From positions 34,425,601 through 34,489,600 of the forward strand of contig OX438747.1 of NCBI GenBank assembly GCA_949316235.1: DNA of 64,000 nucleotides. Reading direction: 5' to 3'. Below the pieces are notes generated by a model. That model saw nothing but the letters and a program-made list of their open reading frames with translations. It was not told the DNA's origin and ran no database searches. The translations under genes and the position numbers were made by a program. This stretch comes from Oegoconia quadripuncta (Eukaryota > Arthropoda > Insecta > Lepidoptera > Autostichidae). This document shows, in pieces, positions 23,901 to 38,100 of the stretch (its first letter is position 1; each line of letters begins with the position of its first letter).

Positions 23901-26900
23901 ACATTACCAATGCACGTAAGCGCGTCTCGGCAAGTCGCCGTGTTTGCAAACATTGCAACAAAAAAAGGCGGAAACATCCTTCAAACAAACAACTCGGTGA
24001 TAAAGATTGCCAGTGCATTGAAAATGAGCCACCTACAATAAAAGAAAAAGATACAAATATGACAAAATGTATTGAAATAAAAGAAGTTGACAATAATAAA
24101 AATGTAGAATCTGTGCGTACGCCTGTAGGAAGAATACAGTATTCTCCATCAGATGCGGCCCCCTATGTCGTACATGTTCAGAGAGAACAGTTATCACCAG
24201 ACAGTAACACAACTCTTCATCCGATTGCTTTTGGTAGGTTTCTGAAACAAAACCAGGGCATTTTTAAAAATATTCTAAATGGAAGCCTTAAGCGTATTGG
24301 CAGAAACAGACTTTCCTTATCATTTTCCAACCATGCAGATGCTAACTCCTTTTTAGTCCATAAAAGCTTAACATCGCAAAAGTACAAAGCATTTATCCCA
24401 TCTTTTAACATTACTCGAATGGGCCTAGTAAGAGGAGTGCCTTCTGACTGGTCTTCAGATGAAGTAATAGCAAATGTTTCTGTACCTATAGGTTGTGGTC
24501 AAATATTAAAAGTCAGACGTTTGCAGAAAAAGACGATAGTGGACAGCAAACCACAGTATAGCAATACAGAAACTATTGTGCTGACCTTCGATGGCCAAGT
24601 GCTTCCCAAACGTGTGTTCATATGTTACAATTCATTGCCGGTTGATCTCTACATTTATCCAACAATCCAGTGCTATAACTGTTGCCGGTATGGACATGTC
24701 AAAGCTCAGTGTAGGTCTAAGCCTCGGTGTTACAAGTGTGGCCAGGGACATACTGGTGATACTTGTGCGGTTGAGGAGGAATTGATTACTTGTTGTATGT
24801 GTAATGGGCTTCACTCAGCCATTAACAGAAAGTGTCCTGAGTATGAACGTCAAAAAGGAATTAAACAAACAATGGCTCAGAGTTGTATATCATATGCTGA
24901 AGCAACAAAATTCCATCCCGCCATTTCTAAATCATATGCTGATGTTTTAGTTTCAACCCCTAATATACAACAACAACAGGAAAAATCATTTTTAAAGAGT
25001 CCTACCAGTACTTCCTATAGGAAAACAATAACTTTAAAACCTCGTGCCCCTCCAAAGTCTGTTAAAAGCTATGACCGTGCAGCACATGATGCATTAGTAA
25101 AGGATTATAACATCCCAGCCCCTTCTAATGGCTGTGCACTAAATAAAGACATTAATTCTTGTAACCTGTCAATTTCTGATTTAATTATTGCCCTTATAAA
25201 CTTATTGACCCAGGGTCAAACCAATCAAAATCATTTACCGTCCAACGCTGCTTTACTTTTAGACACTCTCTCACCCAAACTCCATAATGGACCAGTTGAT
25301 CCAGTGGAATTGCCGTAGTGTAATTAATAAAAAAAGTGAACTAATATTCATATTGAACAAATATGAACCATTTATTGTTGCCCTCCAGGAGACATGGCTA
25401 AAACCGGAATCCTTGCTCAAGGTTCCCGGTTATTCATGTCTCAGGGAGGACAGATCAGATGGGTATGGCGGTGTAGCTATGCTCATCAAACACCCTCTTT
25501 CTTTTTCTCATTTTCCTCTTCCTACTCATAATCAGGATTTTTCTATTATTGCCGCGACTGTTAATGGTATATGTATTGTTTCTGTATATATTCCTCATCC
25601 TTCTTCTGTTATCTTAAATGAGGTTAACAACATTTTCGCTATTCTCCCTAAACCATTTTTGGTATTGGGAGATTTTAATGCCCAACATCCCTCATGGGGT
25701 AGCTCTACTCCTAATTCGTATGGAACTGATGTTGTGGAAATTATGGACTCCCACAATTTATGTCTTTTGAACACCGGTGAACCAACGCGTCGTACTGCTC
25801 CTCACGAAGGAGCAAGTGCCCCAGATTTGTCAATATGCTCTCCATCTCTTGCTTCCTCCTTAACGTGGAATACATTGTCCTCCACGTATGGCAGTGATCA
25901 CTATCCAATAGTAATTTCTTTCCCGTATCCTAAAAAGAAACCAAAACAAAGGACACCTCGAATGAAATACCGTTTAGACGTTGTCGATGGTTGGAAACTT
26001 TTTAAAGATCGCTTTGATTGTACGATTTCTGCTCTGCCTGAAATCCGAGAAGGTGACGAACAGACTTGCGCTAATGCTTTTGTATCAGCTTTTGTGAAAA
26101 CCGCTGATCAGGTGTTCCCCCTTAAAAATGAGGCTTTAGGATTTATCCCTTCCCCCCCTTGGTGGGATAGAGAGTGTACTAAAGCGATCAAGAGGAGAAA
26201 GGAAGCTGAAAGAAAATATAATGAATTTTCAACCTGTGAAAATTATGACAATCTGTCAAAAATCAGTTCCGACGTCCGAAAGTTATTTAAAAAGAAGAAG
26301 TTTGAAAGTTGGAAAAACTTCTGTGAATCAATTTCGCCCAACGTACATTCTTCAGTCGTGTGGCGGAATATTAGAAGATTTAGATCTGCTTTTAAAGATC
26401 CTAACGCTACCACAATAATGTCACCATCCTTAGCGAATCAATTTTTAGATAAACTTGCTCCTCCCTTTGTTCCACAAGCAGCTGCACACATACTTCCACT
26501 TTCCACCGAAAATCGTACTGAACTCAACTCTCCCTTTTCATTAGATGAACTTAGAGGTGTTGTTACAAATGTGAAAGATTCAGCGCCCGGTAGCGACGGT
26601 ATTCCCTACTCTTTCTTTAGCCACCTTAGTAATTCTGCTCTCTGTTATTATTTACAACTTATCAACTCCATCATGCTCACAGGAAATATTCCATCATCGT
26701 GGAAATCCCAAATCATAATACCGATTCTAAAACCTGGTAAATCTGCTTCAGAAGCGTCTTCATTCCGGCCAATCGCTCTTTCATCAGTCTTGTTAAAAAT
26801 TGCGGAACATTTGGTAAAAAATCGCTTGGAGTGGTTTATGGAAAGCAAAGGTTTGTTAGCAGATAGTCAGTATGGCTTTAGAAGGGGTAAAAGTACGTTG

Positions 26901-29123
26901 GATAGCTTATCCATTTTTACAACTGATATTCGCCTAGCATTTTCTAATAACGAATCCGTTACAGCTGCATTTTTAGATATCACTTCAGCGTATGATAATG
27001 TTTCTTTACCTACCCTTAAACAAAAGCTACAAGAGCTCAATGTACCTATAATGCTTTCCAATTTTATTATTAACATTTTGACAGAGAGATCTATTAATTT
27101 AGATAATTCAGACTTCACATCCAGACTTGTATGGAAGGGTCTCCCACAAGGTTCAGTCCTTAGCCCTTTACTATACAACATTTATACTCACGACCTAGAA
27201 TTTGCTCTCAATGGCATTGTTAAAGTGCTGCAGTATGCTGATGACCTGCTGTTGTACATTTCCAACCATTCAATTGTATGCGCATGTAGATCTTTGTCAT
27301 CATCACTACAGCTATTGAAATCATGGCTGGATTTAAATGGTTTGGAACTGTCGGCTGCTAAAAGCTCTGTTGTTGTATTCACCAGGAAGCGTATAATCCC
27401 TCCTTTTATAATATTATACGACGATATTCCAATTCCAATTAAAAAGGAGACCAGGTTTTTGGGCGTTATCTTAGATTCAAAGCTGACAGGCCTGCCTCAT
27501 TGTGAGTATATAACTAACAAGTGTGAACGTCTTTTGAATATTCTCAGATGTCTCTCCGGCGTTTGGTGGGGGGCGCATCCGTTCTGTTTAAAACTTCTTT
27601 ATAACGCTCTAATAAGAAGTATTCTTGACTACGGTACTTTTCTCTTAGAACCAGGGAGTGTGGCTGGTTTCCAGAATTTGAACCGCATTCAGTCGAAAGC
27701 GTTAAGAATAATAGCAGGCGCGATGAAATCTAGTCCCATTAATGCAATGCAGGTAGAATGCAATGATCCGCCATTACACCTACGACGGCAGTACCTTAGC
27801 GATCGATTTTTATACCGTATACTACAGCTCTCTACTCATCCACTTTTTACAAAATTACAACTTCTATCTGAGTATGTTACAGATAAAAGTTATTGGAATC
27901 ATAAATCTCCGCCTCTGTTAGTTAATAGTTTACGTAAGTTTCAATCTTTACAAGCACCAACATACCGCACATTACGCTTTCCGTTATTCTGTGTCGATTA
28001 TGAAGCATTAGTATTGTCCCCTAATGTCCAGTTTAATTTAAATATTAAAAAATCAGACCACAATGCTAACATATGCTTCAATTACACTATAAGAGAATTA
28101 AAAAATTGGCATGAATACCATCAAATTTTCACGGATGCATCTAAACGCTCCACGTCTGCATGTGTAGGGATAGGCGTATTTCATCTGCAATACAACGTTG
28201 TGCAAAAGATCAAATTTCCTGCAGAGACATCTGTTTTTACTGGTGAATGTTATGGCCTTTTTAAAGCTCTTGAGTATATATTACTCATGAGACTTGAAAG
28301 GGCCGTGATTTTCACGGACTCCATGAGTGCACTGCAATCTCTTATAAAATGTCCTTTCAAATCAAAATCTTTCCCAATCATTACTGATATTAGGACTCTC
28401 CTGCATAAATGCTTTGCGAAGGGATTTGCTGTTACTTTTGCATGGATACCGAGTCACTGTGGTATTAAAGGTAACGAAAAAGCTGATCAGCTGGCTAATG
28501 AAGCTGCAGAGTCTGGCGACATATTCCCGTACCACAATTATTGCCATGATCTGGCCAATTTGCCTAAAGTTTCTTTACAGAAAGCCTGGAGTCAGGCTTG
28601 GTCTATCAGTAGCCTATCAAAAGCTAAATTCTACCACAGAATCCAACCATCTCTGCAAAGGAAGCCTTGGTTTTTCTCGCAAAAGTTTAGCAAGGCCGTT
28701 ACCAGTACTATAATCAGAATGAGATTGGGACATGTTAACAGCCCTGCTCACCTTGCTAGGCTTCACATTGTTGATGACAATACCTGTGAATGTGGCACTG
28801 ACGTAGGGGATATGAATCATATTCTCCTCTGTTGTCCACGATATGATCGCTCTGTCCTGTTTGATAACTTAGTATCTTTCCATATTCCTCTACCTACATC
28901 TGTCCTTTTATTACTTTCTAGCGGTGATCCTGATATATATAAATCCCTAGCTTTATTTATTTATAGTAATAATATTAAATTGTAATGATTTGAATATATA
29001 TATACACTTATTTATTATAATACACGATCCTGATCCTTTCTTGTTCCAAATCCTTTGTAAATATCTCCCTATTTCCTTCGTTTTTTTAATTTGTTAGTGG
29101 CACATGTACAAATAGTGCCTTGC

Positions 29124-29166
<43 letters not shown>

Positions 29167-32100
29167 ATAAATTACAGGAATTTATTTTATTTTTTATTTA
29201 TAATTCGTGAGTAAAGCGTGAGTGTTTTATTAATGGCAATTGTAACACATAAATAATATTTTTTGAATGAGTGACGGTAGAAAATCTTTCCTTCAGTATT
29301 TGTTTTGTTTTTATAAAGTGGCAACTCGACTTGACGTAAGCATGTCACATTGACTGCCAGACCTTGTTTCTTTTAATTATGAAAGGCTTTTTGGCGGGAT
29401 CCCGGCGAGTGAAGTTGCAATTTTCTTTATAATTCTTGTAATTTGTGCATTCTGACTTTTGAAGCTTAATAATGGCAGGATATTGTGCAGTAAAAGTTAG
29501 TGCGTAACGGAGCTTTCGGGTTCCCACAAGAAGCCGCCAAAATCTTTTGTAAAGCATTCTGCCATTTTACTGAAGAATGACTTGACCGTGACTAGACTCT
29601 GTATACGACTAATTATTTGTTTTTACTGAGACTGACTTATAAACTGAAGAAATAAGAGAAATAAGACATGGCTGTATGGGCTTAGATCCCTTTGCCTTCT
29701 CCGAGAGGAGAGAATAAAACGGAAAAAAAAATCATGAAACTGCATGCTTGTACACCTCTGCCTCTCTTTGTTGTGACAGCACCAATCAGTTGCTGTCGCT
29801 GCACAAGGCGCGACACAAACGGTTCGCGTGTCGCGACTGCGGCCTCATGCTGACCACGTACGCGAGCCTCAAGAGGCATATGCGGTGAGTACATTTAATT
29901 TTTATTTATTTAATGATTTATTTGAAATCACAGCCATAATTACAAATTTAAAATATAAGTTATACATTTAGAAGCCAAAATAGATCTCAGTAAGTTTATA
30001 CATAGCTTATTATGTTACCTTATCTATCGAGACATTAAATTGTTGTATTTGTGGGTGTACGGAAGAGAGAAAATGTATAGAGTAGTATGTAGTAGTATAG
30101 AGTAGTAATAATTAACATTACGTTTGTGATTGGTCCGTTTGTTATGTACGTGATGCCAAATACACAAAGTTGAATCCAACTATTTTGCTCAAAAATTGTG
30201 CCTAAATACTGCCTGTTAGTGACCAAAAGAAAAAATCTCTGCCACCGTTGTTTAGAATTATATTATATAATTCTCCTGATCCCAGATTAACAAGTATAAT
30301 GACAGTCTCGACATCTCTTTTGAGTCTTCTTCTTGAACAGATGTCGGCTGTACTTGTGGCGTTTACGCCTCAGGTAGGTAGATTAGGGGTTCCCAATAAA
30401 AGATGGTGATAAGTTCCAACCTTTATTGTAGCCTTCACTTTCACTGACCGCCGCAACGTCTCGAGAGCAATATTAAGGGGGATCACTGGCCTGAAGGTCT
30501 TCGCTCTTCGTGGCAGGAATCGTCCACAGCTCCGGTCGATAGGGTGTGTTGCCGTGAGGTTAGGGTCCTCCACGGTCGCCTCAGCAGGGGTAGCAGGTGC
30601 CCTCTCAGCAGGGGTAGTAGTGCCCGATAGGCAACTTTTAGGTAAGCTGGGATCCCTAGAGGGATCCAAAACACTTAACAGTTGGGGCGACACAGCTGTC
30701 GCTCTCAACTGTTAAAACGCGAGTGCCGAGAGAAAACCGAAGGAAGCCGATTAGACCCGATCGTTAGTCTTCGGAATTCGGTCGTGTACTAGGGTTCCGC
30801 GTCCGCAGCGTCATACGAAGCGAGGAATGAAAACCCCTGCGCGCGCGTCGAATATTTATGCCTAGATTAGAGGTTCCCTATAGTAAATAATGTTATTTAT
30901 TAATTTCGATCTACTGGTTACAATTATTTTCTCATTTTATATCGCACTTAAACTCCACAACGTTACATGCTCGCTGCCGTTCGATAATGATACAGCGTTC
31001 GTGTCGCACTTGCGGTCGCACGGCGAAAATGTGAAATCACACTTCCCTTCACTTGTCCACAATAATTGACCTTTGCTGCACAATAATAATAATACATATG
31101 TTTTTATCACCACATATCAAAAAATTATAACACAGCGAAATTATTTTGTCGCCTTGCCACCAAACAGTATCAAACGCTTTTTTTACGTTGTTTATATTGT
31201 TTTTACCCGACTGTCTCGGGAAGATAATGTTTTTCGGGTTTATGTTGTTCATTTCTATATTACCTTATGAAGGCTAAACGGTTTGACCGGCTTTGAAGTT
31301 CAAGGGGTGTCGTTAGACTCCCCCAGAGTGTGTTAGAGAAATATCCAATGTGGTCCCGGAAAATACAAAATGTGCTGTCGGGTTTATTCGTATTTAAATA
31401 CTTGGGTTTATTCGTTTCTAAATACTTAAATTGTTATTCTTTAACTGACTTGTTATTGAACCGATATGAAATTCCTGAACACGTGTCGACAGTGCGTACT
31501 AACGTATAGCGAGGTAGCGTTAGTGTCGCACATGCGGTTGCACGGCGACATATAAAATCACTTTTGGAATTTTCGCCTAAACGATGTCAAACGCTTATTT
31601 ATCATCACAAGGAAGATAAGCATACAAGAGAATCGGAAATTACTTAAATTTATATTGAAATATTGTGATGAATGGGTTGGGACTAGTCTATGCTATCAAA
31701 GAAAGAATGTGCGACTTTGTCGGAATCTGAAACAACTACACCTTAATATTCTTGTTTTTCCTGTTAGGGCTTTGTTTATGAGATATTATTTACTTGAGTT
31801 TTCTTTATCGTTGTTTTGCGGTGGCCCCTCCAGCTGCACCCACATGAAGTCGCTGAACACGTGCCGCGTGTGCGCGCTGCCGTTCGACAGCGAGGCGGCG
31901 TTCGTGTCGCACATGCGGTCGCACGGGCCCGAGGCGCGCTGCGGCCCGTGCGGCCTGCCCTTCCGCTCCTGGCACGCCTACAGCGCCCACCTCGCCACCA
32001 GCGCCGCCCACCGCCACGCCGACAGGTGAGGGGCCACATGGGCCACATGGGCCACACGGGCCCTTCCGCTCCTGGCACGCCTACAGCGCCCACCTCGCCA

Positions 32101-35100
32101 CCAGCGCCGCCCACCGCCACGCCGACAGGTGAGGGGCCACATGGGCCACATGGGCCACACGGGCCCTTCCGCTCCTGGCACGCCTACAGCGCCCACCTCG
32201 CCACCAGCGCCGCCCACCGCCACGCCGACAGGTGAGGGGCCACATGGGCCACATGGGCCACACGGGCCCTTCCGCTCCTGGCACGCCTACAGCGCCCACC
32301 TCGCCACCAGCGCCGCCCACCGCCACGCCGACAGGTGAGGGGCCACATGGGCCACATGGGCCACACGGGCCCTTCCGCTCCTGGCACGCCTACAGCGCCC
32401 ACCTCGCCACCAGCGCCGCCCACCGCCACGCCGACAGGTGAGGGGCCACATGGGCCACATGGGCCACACGGGCCCTTCCGCTCCTGGCACGCCTACAGCG
32501 CCCACCTCGCCACCAGCGCCGCCCACCGCCACGCCGACAGGTGAGGGGCCACATGGGCCACATGGGCCACACGGGCCCTTCCGCTCCTGGCACGCCTACA
32601 GCGCCCACCTCGCCACCAGCGCCGCCCACCGCCACGCCGACAGGTGAGGGGCCACATGGGCCACATGGGCCACACGGGCCCTTCCGCTCCTGGCACGCCT
32701 ACAGCGCCCACCTCGCCACCAGCGCCGCCCACCGCCACGCCGACAGGTGAGGGGCCACATGGGCCACATGGGCCACACGGGCCCTTCCGCTCCTGGCACG
32801 CCTACAGCGCCCACCTCGCCACCAGCGCCGCCCACCGCCACGCCGACAGGTGAGGGGCCACATGGGCCACATGGGCCACACGGGCCCTTCCGCTCCTGGC
32901 ACGCCTACAGCGCCCACCTCGCCACCAGCGCCGCCCACCGCCACGCCGACAGGTGAGGGGCCACATGGGCCACATGGGCCACACGGGCCCTTCCGCTCCT
33001 GGCACGCCTACAGCGCCCACCTCGCCACCAGCGCCGCCCACCGCCACGCCGACAGGTGAGGGGCCACATGGGCCACATGGGCCACACGGGCCCTTCCGCT
33101 CCTGGCACGCCTACAGCGCCCACCTCGCCACCAGCGCCGCCCACCGCCACGCCGACAGGTGAGGGGCCACATGGGCCACATGGGCCACACGGGCCCTTCC
33201 GCTCCTGGCACGCCTACAGCGCCCACCTCGCCACCAGCGCCGCCCACCGCCACGCCGACAGGTGAGGGGCCACATGGGCCACATGGGCCACACGGGCCCT
33301 TCCGCTCCTGGCACGCCTACAGCGCCCACCTCGCCACCAGCGCCGCCCACCGCCACGCCGACAGGTGAGGGGCCACATGGGCCACATGGGCCACACGGGC
33401 CCTTCCGCTCCTGGCACGCCTACAGCGCCCACCTCGCCACCAGCGCCGCCCACCGCCACGCCGACAGGTGAGGGGCCACATGGGCCACATGGGCCACACG
33501 GGCCCTTCCGCTCCTGGCACGCCTACAGCGCCCACCTCGCCACCAGCGCCGCCCACCGCCACGCCGACAGGTGAGGGGCCACATGGGCCACATGGGCCAC
33601 ACGGGCCCTTCCGCTCCTGGCACGCCTACCGAAAGTTGTTCGTAATCAGAAGTGGAGTCACCAGCCGAATATTGTTAATTTTCCATACTAAAGGTAGTTT
33701 CAGAATGGTTGTGTGGATAATTGGAAATTTGATCGAATTCGACTTCCTTGGGGAAATTTGTTCGTAATCAAGAGAAGCGTCACCAGTTAATGGTAATTAC
33801 AGGCATTCTATATTCACCCTGAATATCGTCCAGCAGGTACAAATGCTCGTCGTGCAGTCTGACGTACAGTTCGGCGGCGTACCTGCGCCTGCACTGCGTC
33901 ATGCGGCGGCATCACCCGCACTCACCGCTCTACAAGTGCCCCCAGTGTCCTAAGGTACCGTATCCATTATCACCACAGCACTTACCTTACTAATACGGGT
34001 ATTTTACGGTCATTCATAAAAATTATGGTAAAACCGGCGACATAAACCAAGTCAACTAATCGCCGGTTGCTCAGCCGCCCGCCAAATCATATTATGACGT
34101 TTTAAATTTGAATTTGTTTTAAAATCCCGCGCGCGTATAGTTGCAAAATCATTGCGCGACGTTGCCGCTTAGTACAGTCCGCCATATTTAGCGGCATATA
34201 TGACGACCTGCAGGCGTACCACGTAAGAAGCGTTTAAGGTTCAACCGCAAAGTTTTGACGTTCAACTACGGTCACGTGACATAAACTGCATATTTTTTGC
34301 GGTTGAACTGGGTTTGCAGTTTATCTTCTAACCTAAAAATTTTGACATTGACAACTCGAACCGCGAAGTTTTCCTACGTGCGTTTGTGGATAATATAGCC
34401 AAAAAACTTGAAATTTCGTGTTGTTAGCTTCGACATAAAGTATAGAAACGTGATCCAATACAATTATTGTGCATGAAAAGTGAAAATCTGAGTGAAGTGT
34501 ATTTTCTTAAGTTATACGAAATGGCACGACTGGGATTCTTTCTAAATGAGTTAGAATCGGCAGAAGCCTGTGATGGTCTTCAACGCCAGGAACTCCGGAG
34601 GCACCTTAGAACGTGTCACGATAGACATGATTCTTTATTTGGGGACATCATCCACTTAGACACTATATCGAACAGTAGTAGTAGTCAAAGTCTGTCTGGT
34701 TTTTAGGTGAGTGAAATACATTTAGACAATAGATATAGGTATTTTGAAAGTCATTTTTATTGTTATTGGCGTTCTCAAAGCACACTGGTGATGCTTATTA
34801 CATCATCGTGGGCTCCACTATGATCCTATCACTGCTGGCATGATCACCCATGCTTGTGTGATATTGTACAATATTACCAATGCTGCTTGATTATCTGTTC
34901 CAGAATTATATGATGAGGAACAGCGTGATCATGAATTGCAGATCCTCAGAACAAACAATGAACATGAAGCAGTGATACAAGCAGACCCCACCACAAATCG
35001 TCAGTTAGCATGAGCTAACTTCCATGAGGATGTACTATAAGAGAATTCTTGGTGAACAGAATATGGCAAGAGTGAAATTAAGCAGCAGGTAAGCCATACT

Positions 35101-38100
35101 AATTAATACTGCTATGATCTATAGGTGGAGATTTCTTATTGGCATTGGTTTTCTATGTTTTATTATTCATTTGTTGATTTTGCTGTTAATCTCCCTAAAA
35201 TAAATAAATAAATAAATATCTTGAAAAATACAAAAGCCATAGATGCGAAAAAAGTGCATAAGTACCTATATCAGATTAAAACTGGCTTTATTTATGAACA
35301 TAACATTGCAACTTTTACATTTATTTATTTACTTCCAGCAGCAGCCAATGTCGAGTGCAGAGGCCACACAGGATGCTTGAAACTATATGCTGTCCTAGAA
35401 CCACCTTCACCAGTGAAAAGCTGAGTATTTCGATTGAAATAGTTATGCTTTTATTTGTTATTCACATTATTAATCACCTATTTTTGATTTTCAGGGACAG
35501 CGCTCTGGCAGAGAAGCTACATAATATTTCATTATGAGTTTAAGCTACTTCAATTATTTATCAATATAATTGGTATTTGTAAATATTATGCTGTGTAGGT
35601 AGATACATTTGTAATTGATGTAATGTAATTCGTATTTTCTTAATTTGTTAATATGATTTGATAAAACATTTAATTTTGTTATTGTATTACCTTTGGTTTA
35701 GGATGTATCTGAATAATAAAAAAAGTATGTTATCCTGGTATAAAAGCATTATTTTTTTCAATAATCCTTGTATTTAAAAGTCGGCCCTAAAAAAATATGT
35801 AACAGCCGTAAGGCACATAACTGTAAAGTTGAGTTTGTAGGAGTATGTGAATTTAGACAGCTGTCACTTTGCTAGAGAATCTTCTCACCCTAATCTCCGA
35901 AATATTCCCATCTTCTATTCTATTGTCTATTAATTAAAAAGTTTTACACTATATTTTTAGAATGATGGATATATACTGATATTTTTTCACCTTGTGGATT
36001 GTTAAACCCACCCTGTACATGTACGTTGTGGTATTTTGATAATTGAATATACATATAAGAATCCATCGTAGCTTATTTCAGGTGAAGATGTACTATATAT
36101 ATTTTACACTATGTGAGTGTCGAACTTAAGTATAGACTTTGAGTACTTGTCTCATGTGAAATAAGGATCACAAGGTCAGGAAAAAGAAGCACCATAAGAA
36201 AACCCGACCTTTTTCAAGAACATAAAATCAAATACACAGCCTAAAAAAATAATATAAATTAATTTAAGAAAATTAATTTAAGAAAATACAAATGATATGA
36301 TATTTACAAATTAAGAAATAATCAAATAACACAAATATCTTAAAACTAATTAAAAATGTAGATGGCCTCGTCAGCACTGCCCCTGCAAATGAAAAGTAGA
36401 CTATTAGTAATCACCAAAACCATCCCCAACGATGTAGAGTAATCCCTCCTTCTATCAACGGCTTTTTAGAGATGATCTACCCCAGTCTCACACTGGTGCC
36501 GCTTTATAGCTGAAGATTACATTTCAAATCATTGTAATACAGAAAAGATATAATAAACTTGAAAACTATTTACAATTGGGAACTCAGAAGTTAATTGAGG
36601 GGGATGGGAGGAATGCTATCATTAAAGAGAAGTCAACCTCTTTCTCATACATTCATTATACACATACATATATTTCTCATACATAGGTTTGCTACATTTA
36701 TCTCAAATGTGATAATCCCTATACATAAGGGTTAGTGTGTTATAAACATATTGCTTGTGAACAAATAATAAACTCATGTGGTATTAGATATAAACAAAAT
36801 AGTAATCTAATAAACCAGACCAAATAACCAATTTCTATATGTAGGTCAACTCTAAATGCAGCTTATTACTTTGTATGAAAAGTGGTCATACTATTTAAGC
36901 CTTATGTTCGGTCTGCTCTAATATTCTGAGTTTGTTTATAATCTACAAAAGTTTTTGGTATAAAGTGTTATCCTTTAGAGGTTGGTTCAATTCTTATAAC
37001 GCGTCGGTAACCACATGCACTAACCCTTTACGTTCTACTTACTCTCTTCCCGTTTTCATTCTTCTTAGCGAGTCGATGGCAAAAACATCACTGTCCCGTC
37101 ATAATGGGTATTCATCACGCTTCCTAAGTCTTCCCAGAGTTATTGGATGCGCCGGCGACCAAGTCGAGGTGTTCATGTAAGACGGGAGTAACATCTCCCC
37201 GTCCCGTCTGAGCAGCGTACACTCGTGTCCTAGGGCCTCAAGGAAAACGGGGTACATGGAGCGTAGCTGAAAAATAAATGTTTAACTATTTAGTATTTTG
37301 TTGTTTGGTTTATTTCGATGATTCTTTAAACACTCTTACTTACCCATTGCAAACGCCAAATGTAAGTTTATATGTATATAGGTATATAAACAAAGTTCAA
37401 AGTAAGCTAAAATGTATTAAATTATCAAACGCTCCAAAAACTTTGCAATAAACAAATCACGTTCCGTTCCGCGTACGTGAATAAAATATTGTTAAATGAA
37501 ATTCTAATTATTGACTTAACAAGTCTAATTAATACGACATTTTCATTTTCAACTTAGGAAATGTCGATATCTAACAATTAGCTTTTTTAATTCAATTGAT
37601 AAATAAAATATAAATTAAGTATCTCCACACTATTGCGTAAAAAGGAACAATTGTGAGTATTGAATATGTGAGTGTTGCTAGTTAAGAATTTTTTTTTTTT
37701 ACTATAACGTATTTCGTGTTTTTTTTAATGTTATAATACTTTTGGGAAGAAATATATATTTTTGGATTATCAATGACTTGTATACAGTCGTTTATAAATA
37801 ATACACTTATTGATACGTCGTTTAGAAGTTAGTTCATTTGTATTTTTTTCGAATGGTAACTCGATAAACCTTAATTTACTTCTAGGAGCTTACGTGGTAC
37901 CAAATTTGCGGTCGACCGCAAGCGAGCTAAACCTTAAACTTTAAGGTTGAACCTTAAACATTTCTTACGTGGTACGCCTGCTGTTTGGTGTAGTGGTTAG
38001 AAACGCTGCAAGATGTCGCGGGTTCGAATCCCGCTAGCTAGGGGCATATGTTTGTATGATGGATACTGCTATGTGTACCCGAGTTATGGATGGTTTTTAT

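Larger units (their letters stand above)
23613..29162 (+). mobile_element. Full-length I-like non-LTR retrotransposon, about 5550 bp
   Basis: A 14-bp duplication, a 5' UTR of about 190 bp, two intact overlapping ORFs, a short 3' UTR and a roughly 38-base poly(A) tail (29126-29162) are all present. ORF1 is Gag-like with Cys/His knuckles; ORF2 has endonuclease, reverse transcriptase and RNase H. RNase H at the ORF2 end and the ORF1 knuckles fit the I group of LINEs, but the exact clade needs a tree. It lies in intron 6 of the ZAD gene, sense orientation, and next to the BEL/Pao element. Confidence 0.92.
34211..37980. mobile_element. 3.77-kb TIR transposon, class unknown, inserted in a SINE-2
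   Basis: Ends begin CAGGCGTACCACGTAAGAA and stay inverted repeats for about 36 bases with two mismatches. CTG flanks both ends (34208-34210, 37981-37983). The flanks GACGACCTG and TTTGGTGTAGTGG join to the known SINE-2 head, which proves the borders. The interior has exon-like pieces on both strands. Three-base duplications occur in Harbinger and CACTA groups, but the end sequence fits neither well. Confidence 0.8.

Noticed and set aside
30370..30708. 112-codon minus-strand ORF
   Set aside because: It falls inside the LTR-like GC-rich block and shows no family likeness; chance ORF in GC-rich DNA is likely.
31957..33629. Series of 69- and 81-codon ORFs every 103 bases on both strands
   Set aside because: They are produced by the repeat period and start and stop at the same point of each unit; only the exon 8 copy belongs to a gene.
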